Shown: positions 33,182 to 40,217 of the stretch, one piece after another
How positions within the stretch are numbered: position 1 is the first letter of the stretch
Layout of the letters: each line of letters opens with the position of its first letter
Source: Oscillospiraceae bacterium
Lineage (GTDB): Bacteria; Bacillota; Clostridia; Oscillospirales; Oscillospiraceae
DNA length: 64,000 nucleotides
Direction of reading: 5' to 3'
NCBI GenBank assembly: GCA_017436955.1
Contig: JAFSCD010000001.1
Coordinates: 62,001-126,000, forward strand
The notes under the pieces: model-generated
Seen by the model: the letters and a program-made list of their open reading frames with translations, nothing else
Told to the model about the DNA's origin: nothing
Databases searched by the model: none
Translations under genes and position numbers: made by a program

Positions 33182-33290
33182 GGCGACCCCGAACGGACTC
33201 GCTTTTCTGCGGAAAAGCCACGGCGGTTGTAACAGTCCACCGGACTGTTGCCAAGAGCCGCCTTTCGAGTCCGTTCCTCCAAGACAGAAC
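33181..33290. repeat. Hairpin element ending in a second tRNA-Asp 3' end
   Basis: 33181-33201 repeats exactly the 21 bases 33331-33351 of tRNA-Asp (CCA, acceptor and part of the T arm on the minus strand). Between that copy and the first terminator lie an inverted T-arm piece CGAGTCCGTTC (33266-33276), a GGCGG/CCGCC stem and an apical hairpin AACAGTCC-ACC-GGACTGTT (minus-strand loop GGT). The nested stems would make one long branched hairpin. This is the plan seen at tRNA-Leu (27260-27413). Confidence 0.75.
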
Positions 33291-33329
33291 AAAAGGACGG
33301 TACTACCTAACGGTAGTACCGTCCTTTTC
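33290..33329 (-). terminator. First terminator of tRNA-Asp
   Basis: AAAAGGACGGTACTACC, short loop, GGTAGTACCGTCCTTTT: a 17-bp perfect stem directly after the CCA of tRNA-Asp on the minus strand. Confidence 0.88.
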
Positions 33330-33330
33330 T

Positions 33331-33407
33331 TGGCGACCCCGAACGGACTCGAACCGTCGACCTCCAGCGTGACAGGCTGGCGTGCTAACCGACTGCACCA
33401 CAGGGCC
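33331..33407 (-). tRNA. tRNA-Asp (GTC)
   Basis: Complete cloverleaf on the minus strand: acceptor GGCCCTG/CGGGGTC with two G-T pairs, anticodon GTC in CTGTCAC, T loop GGTTCGAGTCC, encoded CCA (33333-33331). Confidence 0.96.
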
Positions 33408-33428
33408 ATACTATGTGGAACGGTTTGG

Positions 33429-33457
33429 ATTATAGCAGAAAATTTGCGGTTTGTAAA
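33429..33457 (-). promoter_or_regulatory. Promoter of tRNA-Asp
   Basis: Minus strand: TTTACA (33457-33452), 17 bp, TATAAT (33434-33429). Confidence 0.8.
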
Positions 33458-33513
33458 GACCTAAATGCAAATTTTTTAGAAAACTTGCGCTGACAACTTT
33501 CGACAAAATATGG

Positions 33514-33542
33514 TTGCATTTTCCGTAGCGCTCTGCTATAAT
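33514..33542 (+). promoter_or_regulatory. Promoter of tRNA-Gly (CCC)
   Basis: TTGCAT (33514-33519), 17 bp, TATAAT (33537-33542), 13 bases before the mature 5' end. Confidence 0.82.
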
Positions 33543-33555
33543 ACCCACACACCAC

Positions 33556-33629
33556 GCAGGGTTCGTATATCGGTAATACAACGGCTTCCCAAGCCGTGAA
33601 GGCGGGTTCGACTCCCGTACCCTGCTCCA
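33556..33629 (+). tRNA. tRNA-Gly (CCC)
   Basis: Complete cloverleaf: acceptor GCAGGGT/ACCCTGC, anticodon CCC in CTTCCCAAG, T loop GGTTCGACTCC, encoded CCA (33627-33629). Confidence 0.96.
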
Positions 33630-33631
33630 CG

Positions 33632-33670
33632 AAAAAAGTCACTTTTGTCTACTGACAAAGGTGACTTTTT
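33632..33670 (+). terminator. Terminator of tRNA-Gly
   Basis: AAAAAGTCAC.TTTGTC, TACT, GACAAA.GTGACTTTTT. It abuts hairpin array B. Confidence 0.88.
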
Positions 33671-33842
33671 CAATGATATCCGTTCCTTGCGGAACGGGTG
33701 ATATAGTTGATGCTATGATATCTGCTTCGCAGATGATATACGCTTCGCGTATGAAGGGAACGGATATTATATCATATTTGCAACGCAAATATATCATACA
33801 GCAACGCCGTATATCATATTGCGTAGCAATATATCATTGAAA
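33669..33842. repeat. 174-bp TGATAT/ATATCA hairpin array, copy B
   Basis: Same length and unit order as copy A (457-630) but in the opposite chromosome orientation, and likewise directly behind a tRNA terminator. Stems include CCGTTCCttgcGGAACGG, TAGttgatgCTA, CTGCttcGCAG, ACGCttcGCGT, ATTTGCaacGCAAAT, ACAGCaacGCCGT and TTGCgtaGCAA. Several stems differ from copy A on both sides so that pairing is kept. The far end ATATCATTGAAA supplies a -35 box. Confidence 0.87.
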
Positions 33843-33865
33843 ACAAATGCGATTTATGATATAAT
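33837..33865 (+). promoter_or_regulatory. Promoter at the end of array B
   Basis: TTGAAA (33837-33842, the last bases of the array), 17 bp, TATAAT (33860-33865). It drives the AT-rich membrane-protein gene at 33915. Confidence 0.78.
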
Positions 33866-33914
33866 CTATTGAAAAAACTTGAATTTGACTAACTCTTTGC
33901 AAAGGAATGATTAC

Positions 33915-34442
33915 ATGAAAAACAACAGCAATAAATCCAATGTTGTAATTTGTTCTTGTTTAGTACTGTTTTTTAGCGGACTATATCTTGTTTTTCTGTA
34001 CAAACTCTTAACGGGTAATTTTAACGATATGGCAAATTGGTTGTTAGCTGTATTATTTAGTTCATGTTTATTTGCCATGGCATGGACAGAATTACAGGTT
34101 GAAACTAGAAAGTGCAAAATAACGCAAGATGGAATCTGTGTCAAATATCTGTTTTCCACTGAAAAGCTATTTTCATGGGAACAATTTCAGCAGATTTGTT
34201 TATGCTTTGAACCACTGAAGAAGCAATACATACCACCGAGATTTACTGATCAGGAAATAATCTGTTTTGTGCTAAAAAAAGCCAAGAAAAATTCTTGGGG
34301 TTTTTGGAATATCTATTCAAAAAGATATTTTCGAACAATTTTGTTTGTCCGTTATTCAGAAGAAGTGATGAAAGCATTAAAAGAACACTGCCCTACGAGC
34401 ATCATTGATTTAAGACAGGAGCAAATATATCAGAACAGATGA
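33915..34442 (+). CDS. Small membrane protein with PH-like domain, unknown function
   Basis: 175 residues. Two helices (about 9-30 and 38-60) are followed by a soluble beta-rich region (about 64-165) with the pattern of bacterial PH-like domains (CKITQDGICVKYLF...FSWEQFQQICLCF...). I do not recognise a specific family. AAAGGAATGATTAC precedes the ATG at 33915. Strongly AT-rich compared with the neighbouring genes, suggesting recent acquisition. Its promoter begins in hairpin array B. The protein at 63498 has a similar layout. Confidence 0.7.
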   Translation: MKNNSNKSNVVICSCLVLFFSGLYLVFLYKLLTGNFNDMANWLLAVLFSSCLFAMAWTELQVETRKCKITQDGICVKYLFSTEKLFSWEQFQQICLCFEPLKKQYIPPRFTDQEIICFVLKKAKKNSWGFWNIYSKRYFRTILFVRYSEEVMKALKEHCPTSIIDLRQEQIYQNR

Positions 34443-34552
34443 TGGATATACACCATTAGACAAATTCCAATTTGTCGAATAGATAACGCACACTACTTTT
34501 GGTCGCTCTTTCGCTAAAAATCACCCCTACGAGAGAAATCGATTATTGCAAA

Positions 34553-34590
34553 AGAAAAGCCGCATTTGCGAAAGCAAATGCGGCTTGTTT
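34553..34590 (-). terminator. Terminator of the aldolase gene
   Basis: Stem AGCCGCATTTGC/GCAAATGCGGCT with T-rich flanks on both sides; probably bidirectional between convergent genes. 34443-34552 holds only a CCCCTAC-type repeat fragment near 34523. Confidence 0.85.
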
Positions 34591-34601
34591 TATTATACCT
34601 A

Positions 34602-35381
34602 TTACAGCTGGTTGGCGCCGGATTCCAGAGCGAACTTGGCGGTCTTCTGGAAATAGTTATTCAGCGCCTCCACGTCAGCGCCCAGATTCAGGAACTGATA
34701 GCCCATCTTGATCAGATCGGGAACCTCCCAGGGGTCAGCCACGGTGCCGGCAAACTTGCCGTACTTTCTGGCAACCTCGGCAACCCGTCTGTATCCGGCC
34801 TGAACATCGGGATGGTCGCACTGACCGGGATGACCGATGCTGTGGGAGAAATCACCGGGTCCGAAGAACAGCATATCATAGCCGGGAACCTGCGCGATCT
34901 CCTCGATCTGCTCCATAGCCTCGGGATCTTCAATCTGGAAGATGATAAAGCGGTTTTCGTTTGCGGCGGTGGTGTAGTTTTCCACGTTGCCGTACTTGCC
35001 GTCGGCGTTGCCGCCGTCCAGAGGACGACGGCCGATGGGATGGTAACGGGTCATATGTACAACGCGCTTTGCATCCTCAACGGACATAACGTGAGGCACC
35101 ATAATGCCGGAAGCATCCAGCTCCAGGGGACGGATATAGTCGCTGTAAGAGCCCCTGGGTACGCGGACCAGAACGTCGGTATCATAGCACTTGCCGGCGC
35201 GGATCTGATTCTCGGTTACGGCATAGTCGTTGGGGGTATGCTCCATATCCACCCAGATACAGGGGAAGCCGGCCATAGCTGCCATCTCGGTGACACGGGC
35301 GTCCATGGTGTTGAGCTTCATAGACATAACGATCTTTCCGGCACGCAGGAGTTCCAGCGTGCGGCTGCGGCGCATTTTCAT
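34602..35381 (-). CDS. HpcH/HpaI-family class II aldolase
   Basis: 259 residues. The family cleaves or forms 2-keto-3-deoxy or 4-hydroxy-2-keto acids with a divalent metal. Features: VSMKLNTMDARVTEMAAMAGFPCIWVDMEHT segment (about 18-48; W43 and D45-E47 region), RPL near 134, QIEDPEAMEQIEEIA (metal-binding E) near 152-166 and FFGPGDFSHSIG near 175-186. The natural substrate is not evident since the gene stands alone. AAAGGAGA precedes the ATG at 35381. Own strong promoter. Confidence 0.85.
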   Translation of the reverse strand: MKMRRSRTLELLRAGKIVMSMKLNTMDARVTEMAAMAGFPCIWVDMEHTPNDYAVTENQIRAGKCYDTDVLVRVPRGSYSDYIRPLELDASGIMVPHVMSVEDAKRVVHMTRYHPIGRRPLDGGNADGKYGNVENYTTAANENRFIIFQIEDPEAMEQIEEIAQVPGYDMLFFGPGDFSHSIGHPGQCDHPDVQAGYRRVAEVARKYGKFAGTVADPWEVPDLIKMGYQFLNLGADVEALNNYFQKTAKFALESGANQL

Positions 35382-35420
35382 AATAAAAATCTCCTTTGGT
35401 ATGGATTTTTTGCGAATTCC

Positions 35421-35449
35421 ATTATAATCCAGCTGCATGGAAAAGTCAA
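35421..35449 (-). promoter_or_regulatory. Promoter of the aldolase gene
   Basis: Minus strand: TTGACT (35449-35444), 17 bp, TATAAT (35426-35421). Confidence 0.82.
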
Positions 35450-35463
35450 CCGACACAAAGCAA

Positions 35464-35492
35464 AAACACAGCGGATTTTGCCGCTGTGTTTA
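35464..35492 (-). terminator. Terminator of the sortase gene
   Basis: ACACAGCGG, CAAAAT-type loop, CCGCTGTGT followed by TTTTGCTTT on the minus strand. It separates the sortase end from the aldolase promoter. Confidence 0.82.
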
Positions 35493-35497
35493 CTGCA

Positions 35498-36343
35498 TTA
35501 AGAAACCTGCTTGGCAACCACCACAAGGCGACCGTTGCTCAAAGTATATTCGCAGGTGGAGAGGGTGATCAGTTTGTCGCCGTACTCCGCATCCACGCCG
35601 GTATCGTAGAAGCTCATACTCTTGACGGTTTCAACGAACTCGTCAAATTCTTCCGCACTTTCGGCGTTGTTAAAGCGGTGGTAGGGGAAGAAGTCGCTGT
35701 CATTGATATTGACCTTAAATACAGCGAGGATCTGGTAAGTATGGTGCTCATAAATGGTATCAAACTCGATGGTGGGATGCTCTTTCCAGAAGGATTCCCG
35801 GTAGTAGCCGTGCAGATCGTGGAACATAGAGCCGTCCTGCTTATAGTGACCGTAGATGACCACGTTATCGGAGGGCTTGAAGGGGTTGCACTGCTCACGG
35901 ACGTAGATGCAGCCGTGCTTGCTGTATTCTTCGTCAAAATTACGCTCCAGGTAGTAGTCCTTTTCCTCCAGATGCTGCATGACCGGGTAGTCGATAACGG
36001 TGCCGTCAATGCGGATCCAGCCGATCAGATCATCATTCTGGGAATAGGCATCCTGGTACTCCGGAAGGATGGCGGAATTGGGGTCGAAGGGATAATCGCC
36101 GTCTGGGTCCAGATCACCGCCCGGGGTAGTGGGAGCATTGTCCACGATGTTCTGCACCTGGTTTTTATCGCCGGACAGCTCGTCATAGCGGCTCTTCTGC
36201 TTTGCCGACTCCACAAAGTAATCAATGAGGAAAATGGCACTGAAAATGAAAATGGCAGAGAAAATGCCGAACAGTACATAGTAAAAGGTTTTCTTGTGCG
36301 AAAGCGCCTTGAGCTTGCTTCCGAGATTTTTGAAAAAGTTCAT
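35498..36343 (-). CDS. srtB: Class B sortase
   Basis: 281 residues. An N-terminal basic stretch and membrane anchor (about 21-43) precede a linker rich in P, G and D (about 65-90) and the sortase domain. Catalytic residues: His in VIYGHYK near 155-161, Cys in TLSTCEYT near 256-263, Arg in NGRLVVVA near 267-274. The LIGWIRIDGTVIDYPVMQ segment is typical of class B. It anchors surface proteins to peptidoglycan; no obvious sorting-signal substrate lies next to it. GGGGGATTTACCT precedes the ATG. A much longer frame upstream is antisense to gdhA and rejected. Confidence 0.9.
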   Translation of the reverse strand: MNFFKNLGSKLKALSHKKTFYYVLFGIFSAIFIFSAIFLIDYFVESAKQKSRYDELSGDKNQVQNIVDNAPTTPGGDLDPDGDYPFDPNSAILPEYQDAYSQNDDLIGWIRIDGTVIDYPVMQHLEEKDYYLERNFDEEYSKHGCIYVREQCNPFKPSDNVVIYGHYKQDGSMFHDLHGYYRESFWKEHPTIEFDTIYEHHTYQILAVFKVNINDSDFFPYHRFNNAESAEEFDEFVETVKSMSFYDTGVDAEYGDKLITLSTCEYTLSNGRLVVVAKQVS

Positions 36344-36372
36344 AGGTAAATCCCCCTTGGTCTTTCCCGACC

Positions 36373-36401
36373 ATAATAGCAGATTTTGCGAAAAAAGTAA
36401 A
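36373..36401 (-). promoter_or_regulatory. Promoter of the sortase gene
   Basis: Minus strand: TTTACT (36401-36396), 17 bp, TATTAT (36378-36373). Confidence 0.72.
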
Positions 36402-36559
36402 GAGAATAATAAACTGTTCATAAAGGGCTGTGCGGCTTTGCCTTGGGGAAAATGAATGAACGAAATTCGCCGATGGCAAAATTTGGCCGCGCGGAGCCGC
36501 TTTTTTCGTACACCTTGCAAGAAAATGCAAGAGACAAGCATAAAAATTGCAGAAAGGTG

Positions 36560-36588
36560 TTGCATTCTCCATCCATATTTGGTAGAAT
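36560..36588 (+). promoter_or_regulatory. Promoter of gdhA
   Basis: TTGCAT (36560-36565), 17 bp, TAGAAT (36583-36588), 31 bases before the ATG. The gap 36402-36559 between the two promoters shows no other structure I can support. Confidence 0.75.
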
Positions 36589-36619
36589 TAGGGCATTCTG
36601 AGAAAAGAGGTGCCCTACT

Positions 36620-37963
36620 ATGAGCTATGTTGATGAAATTATCAAAAGAGTGATCGAGCAGAACCCCGGTCAGGAGGAATTCCACCAGACCGTGGAGGAG
36701 GTTTTGGGTTCTCTGCGCCCCGTTATCGAGCGCAACGAAGAAGCCTACCGCCGCAACGCAATTCTGGAGCGTATGACCGCTCCTGACCGTGCGATCCAGT
36801 TCCGGGTCTCCTGGGTGGACGATCAGGGTCAGGCACAGGTCAACTACGGCTACCGTGTGCAGTTCAATAACGCCATCGGCCCCTACAAGGGCGGTCTGCG
36901 GTTCCATCCCAGCGTCAATATGTCCATTATGAAGTTCCTGGGCTTTGAGCAGACCTTCAAGAACTCCCTGACCAGCCTGCCTATGGGCGGCGGCAAGGGT
37001 GGCTCTGACTTTGACCCCAGAGGCAAGTCTGACCGTGAGGTCATGCGCTTCTGCCAGGCGTTTATGGATGAGCTGTATAAGTATGTGGGTGCGGACATTG
37101 ATGTGCCTGCCGGCGATATCGGCGTGGGCGCCCGTGAGGTTGGCTATCTGTTCGGTCAGTACAAGCGGCTCACCGGTACTTATGAAGGCGTGCTTACCGG
37201 CAAGGGCATTTCCTTCGGCGGCAGCCTGATCCGTCCGGAGGCCACCGGCTTCGGCGCTGTTTACTATGTTGACGAGATGCTCAAGTCCTTCGGCGACACC
37301 ATCAAGGGCAAGACCTTCGTGGTCTCCGGCTTCGGTAACGTTGCCTGGGGTACTGTCAAGAAGATCGCAGAGCTGGGCGGCAAGGTGCTGACCATCTCCG
37401 GTCCCGACGGTTACGTTTACGACGAGGACGGCATCAACACCGAGGAAAAGATCAACTTTATGCTGGAAATGCGTGCATCCGGCCGTGACAAGGTGCAGGA
37501 TTACGCAGACAAGTTCGGCGTTCCCTTCTTCCCCGGTCAGAAGCCCTGGGGCGTTAAGGCTGACGTGCTGATGCCCTGTGCTACCCAAAATGAGGTGCGG
37601 ATGGCGGAGGCAGAGCAGATCGTTGCCAACGGCACCAAGTACTATGTGGAAGTTGCCAATATGCCCACCACCAACGATGCTATGGCTTACCTGAAGCAGG
37701 CCGGTGTTGTGGTTGCGCCTTCCAAGGCTGTCAATGCCGGCGGCGTTTCCGTTTCCGGTCTGGAAATGAGCCAGAATTCCATGCGCTACAGCTGGACGGC
37801 AGAGGAAGTGGATGCCAAGCTGAAGCAGATCATGAAGAACATCTACTGGAACTCCTACAATGCTGCCAAGGAGTACGGTATGGAGGGCGATCTGGTTGCC
37901 GGCGCGAACATCGCAGGCTTCCTGAAGGTTGCCGATGCCATGATGGCACAGGGAATCGTGTAA
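36620..37963 (+). CDS. gdhA: NADP-type glutamate dehydrogenase
   Basis: 447 residues, the length of hexameric GdhA. It makes glutamate from 2-oxoglutarate and ammonium. Key parts: GGLRFHPSVN (about 92-101), the catalytic lysine segment LPMGGGKGGSDFDP (about 121-134), DIDVPAGDIGVGAREVG (about 157-173), and the Rossmann loop VSGFGNVAWG near 235-244. The sequence is NADPH-type by overall similarity; coenzyme use is inferred. GAGGTG precedes the ATG. Monocistronic. Confidence 0.95.
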   Translation: MSYVDEIIKRVIEQNPGQEEFHQTVEEVLGSLRPVIERNEEAYRRNAILERMTAPDRAIQFRVSWVDDQGQAQVNYGYRVQFNNAIGPYKGGLRFHPSVNMSIMKFLGFEQTFKNSLTSLPMGGGKGGSDFDPRGKSDREVMRFCQAFMDELYKYVGADIDVPAGDIGVGAREVGYLFGQYKRLTGTYEGVLTGKGISFGGSLIRPEATGFGAVYYVDEMLKSFGDTIKGKTFVVSGFGNVAWGTVKKIAELGGKVLTISGPDGYVYDEDGINTEEKINFMLEMRASGRDKVQDYADKFGVPFFPGQKPWGVKADVLMPCATQNEVRMAEAEQIVANGTKYYVEVANMPTTNDAMAYLKQAGVVVAPSKAVNAGGVSVSGLEMSQNSMRYSWTAEEVDAKLKQIMKNIYWNSYNAAKEYGMEGDLVAGANIAGFLKVADAMMAQGIV

Positions 37964-37975
37964 ATTACATACAGA

Positions 37976-38006
37976 TAAGGGCGTGCCGTAAGGCGCGCCC
38001 TGTTTC
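37976..38006 (+). terminator. Terminator of gdhA
   Basis: GGGCGTGCC, GTAA, GGCGCGCCC then TGTTTC. A second hairpin, AAAGCCCCCTcggcAGAGGGGGCTTT at 38070-38097, terminates the opposing gene. Confidence 0.75.
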
Positions 38007-38069
38007 AATATTTGTCATTGTAAACCGGTATGTACCTTGACCCAAAATGATACGTTTTTTGATATGTAA

Positions 38070-38097
38070 AAGCCCCCTCGGCAGAGGGGGCTTTCGT
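38070..38097 (-). terminator. Terminator of the glycoside-hydrolase-like gene
   Basis: AAAAGCCCCCTC...GAGGGGGCTTT; a stem of the family A type. A run of A before it gives the T tract on the minus strand. Confidence 0.8.
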
Positions 38098-38098
38098 G

Positions 38099-39133
38099 TT
38101 AATCGTGTGCCATTTCGATGGGACGCAGGACGCAGTATTCGTCAAACCGGGTATCGCCGGTGTCGGTGAGGAACACCAGCCGGGCGACGTCAAGCCCGGA
38201 TTGCTCCAGCAGCGCCGGCGCATCCAGAATGGTGGCGTTTTCCACATACAGACGGGTGCGACCCTCACCCAGGGGAAGATCCACCTTGTCCTGTACAAAG
38301 GACACGCAGAAGCTGTCGGTGGCGCAGGCCTTGATGATGGTATCTGCCGCCTCCACCAGATACTGATCCTCCATCAGAATGAAGGGGATCATATCGGTGC
38401 GTGGGAAGCGGAAATCATCCAGAACGACCTCGTGGAAGCCCCGCTGACGCAGCTCCGAAATGGTTTGGATCAGGTAGGAGACCGTGCCTTCCTTGGCAGG
38501 GTTCATCCAGTAGCAGGGACCGTCGGCATCCAGCCACAGCGCGCCGTTGCCGCCGTCCTTGGGCAGACCGTTGGGTACCCGTTCCCGCTCATCCTCCAGA
38601 ATGTAGTGGTACTCCTGAAAAGCCGGGATCCGGGCGATAAGGTAGTGACCCTTTTGCTTCAGATCGGCGATCAGGCTGTCCAGCTTGGCGGTGTCAAAAT
38701 CCGGGGCGCGTATACCCACAGATGTGGAAAAATAGGAATAGCTGGATGAACTCTTGACGTCCAGCAGCACCGTGGAGCCGGCAGGCAGCTTGCGCAGCTT
38801 TTCGGAAATGTTGTCGAAATCGGACAGCAGCGTTTCCAGTGTCACATAGTAGCCGCTGAAGCGCTCCAGCTCTGCTTTTTGCTGGGCATCCTCATCCGGG
38901 TCGCCGTAGTTGATATTCACGGTGGGCAGCGGCTCGGTTGGCGTGGAGGTCTGACCCGGCGCGTATTGCAGGGGCTTGTCAAAGTCCAGGATCGCACCCT
39001 CCGGGGTGTAGACCACATAGCGCTGCAGCCACAAAAACCAGCACGCCAGCACGCCAACGCCTATCAGCGCCAGCGCCAGCAGCACGATCAGCAGCCGCTT
39101 CAGCACCCGTCGTGTTCGGTAAGAAAAAATCAT
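38099..39133 (-). CDS. Membrane-anchored putative glycoside hydrolase
   Basis: 344 residues. One N-terminal membrane helix (about 12-33) and an extracytoplasmic region. VLLDVKSS near 120, ALWLDADGPCYWMNPA near 195-210 and EVVLDDFRFPRTDMIPF near 237-253 place it with the (beta/alpha)8 putative glycoside hydrolases of the DUF4015 kind; the VLDDFRFP block is the most telling. No substrate can be given. AAAGGAGAACCCT precedes the ATG at 39133, which overlaps the prmA stop (ATGA). Confidence 0.7.
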   Translation of the reverse strand: MIFSYRTRRVLKRLLIVLLALALIGVGVLACWFLWLQRYVVYTPEGAILDFDKPLQYAPGQTSTPTEPLPTVNINYGDPDEDAQQKAELERFSGYYVTLETLLSDFDNISEKLRKLPAGSTVLLDVKSSSSYSYFSTSVGIRAPDFDTAKLDSLIADLKQKGHYLIARIPAFQEYHYILEDERERVPNGLPKDGGNGALWLDADGPCYWMNPAKEGTVSYLIQTISELRQRGFHEVVLDDFRFPRTDMIPFILMEDQYLVEAADTIIKACATDSFCVSFVQDKVDLPLGEGRTRLYVENATILDAPALLEQSGLDVARLVFLTDTGDTRFDEYCVLRPIEMAHD

Positions 39134-40071
39134 AGGGTTCTCCTTTTTGCAGTTACGCAGCGCCAATCTTCCTGCTCATAGGCATCCAATACGGTTAAGC
39201 CGGCCTGGGTCAGCGCGGAAAGCACGTCCTGCAGCCGGGTATCCAGGATGCCGGAACAGATCAGGATGCTTTCTTCCCCCAGGAAGGTGGGCAGCACCGG
39301 CGCAAGCGCGATAATGACGTCAGCAACGATATTCACCAGCACTACGCCGTAGGCTTTGCCTGCCAGCGTGTCCATCAGCTTGCGGTCGGTGGTTACGTTT
39401 CCCGTCAGCGCAGTAAACTGCGGTGCGGAAAAATGGTTGTAGGCGGCGTTTTCACGGGCAATATCCTCGGCCTTGGGGTCGATGTCCACGCCGGTGGCGC
39501 TGCCTGCGCCCAGCCGCAGAGCCGCGATGGACAGTATGCCGCTACCGCTGCCCAAGTCAAGACAGTGGCTTCCGGGCTTCACGTATTTTTCCATGGCACG
39601 CAGTACCATCTGCGTGGAGGGGTGCGCACCGGTGCCGAAGGTCAGACCGGGGTCAAGGATCACCGGCAGACGACCGGGGTGTTCCTCGCTCTGCAGCCAA
39701 TAGGGCAGCACCACAAGACGGTCACCCACCTCAACGGCGGTGTAATTATCCTTCCAGCTTTCCTCCCAGTTTACGTCCGCCATAGGCGCAACGGTCATGG
39801 GAAGGGAAAGGGAAGCCACCAGCGCGGTAAGACGGTCCAGCGCGGCGGTGTCTGTTTCCTCCAGATACAGCTTGATCCGGGAAAGACCCTGCAGCTGATG
39901 CTGAAACGCCTCGTCGATATAGTCCCAGTAGGCTTTGTTCTGCTCCAAAAAATCTTCAAACTGATCCTGATCTTCGATCAGCAGGTCGGAAAAACCGTTG
40001 GCGGTCAGGATGGCAGCGATCTCGTCAACGCTTTTTTGGGCAGTATTGATGGTAATTTCCAGCCAGGCCAC
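39130..40071 (-). CDS. prmA: Ribosomal protein L11 methyltransferase
   Basis: 313 residues. N-terminal substrate domain (about 1-95) and SAM domain with LDLGSGSGILSIAALRLG (about 173-190), DIDPKAEDIARENAAYN and VVLVNIVADVI near 245-255 (the N of the NPP-like motif). It methylates ribosomal protein L11. The GTG start at 40071 is chosen because GGGAGGAATCTGCT lies just before it; the ATG 13 codons upstream has no ribosome site and sits at the promoter. First gene of prmA-glycoside hydrolase. Confidence 0.93.
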   Translation of the reverse strand: MAWLEITINTAQKSVDEIAAILTANGFSDLLIEDQDQFEDFLEQNKAYWDYIDEAFQHQLQGLSRIKLYLEETDTAALDRLTALVASLSLPMTVAPMADVNWEESWKDNYTAVEVGDRLVVLPYWLQSEEHPGRLPVILDPGLTFGTGAHPSTQMVLRAMEKYVKPGSHCLDLGSGSGILSIAALRLGAGSATGVDIDPKAEDIARENAAYNHFSAPQFTALTGNVTTDRKLMDTLAGKAYGVVLVNIVADVIIALAPVLPTFLGEESILICSGILDTRLQDVLSALTQAGLTVLDAYEQEDWRCVTAKRRTL

Positions 40072-40098
40072 AGCAGATTCCTCCCAAGGTTTTTTCTC

Positions 40099-40127
40099 AT
40101 TGTACCGCATTTTGGGTAAATTCGCAA
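40099..40127 (-). promoter_or_regulatory. Promoter of prmA
   Basis: Minus strand: TTGCGA (40127-40122), 17 bp, TACAAT (40104-40099). Confidence 0.72.
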
Positions 40128-40217
40128 CCGGAAAAACCGATAAATTTCATTACGGCTCTTCCTATTTGCCGGATTTTGATATATAATAAAAAAACCAAAG
40201 CAAGGAGCTTTTACTGT

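Noticed and set aside
33180..33464. Open frames across tRNA-Asp and its 3' element (both strands)
   Set aside because: They translate tRNA and hairpin sequence; no coding signals.
36344..38008. Upstream extension of the sortase frame to a start at 38008
   Set aside because: It would run through gdhA in antisense. GGGGGA and an ATG at 36343 followed by a membrane anchor give the proper sortase start.
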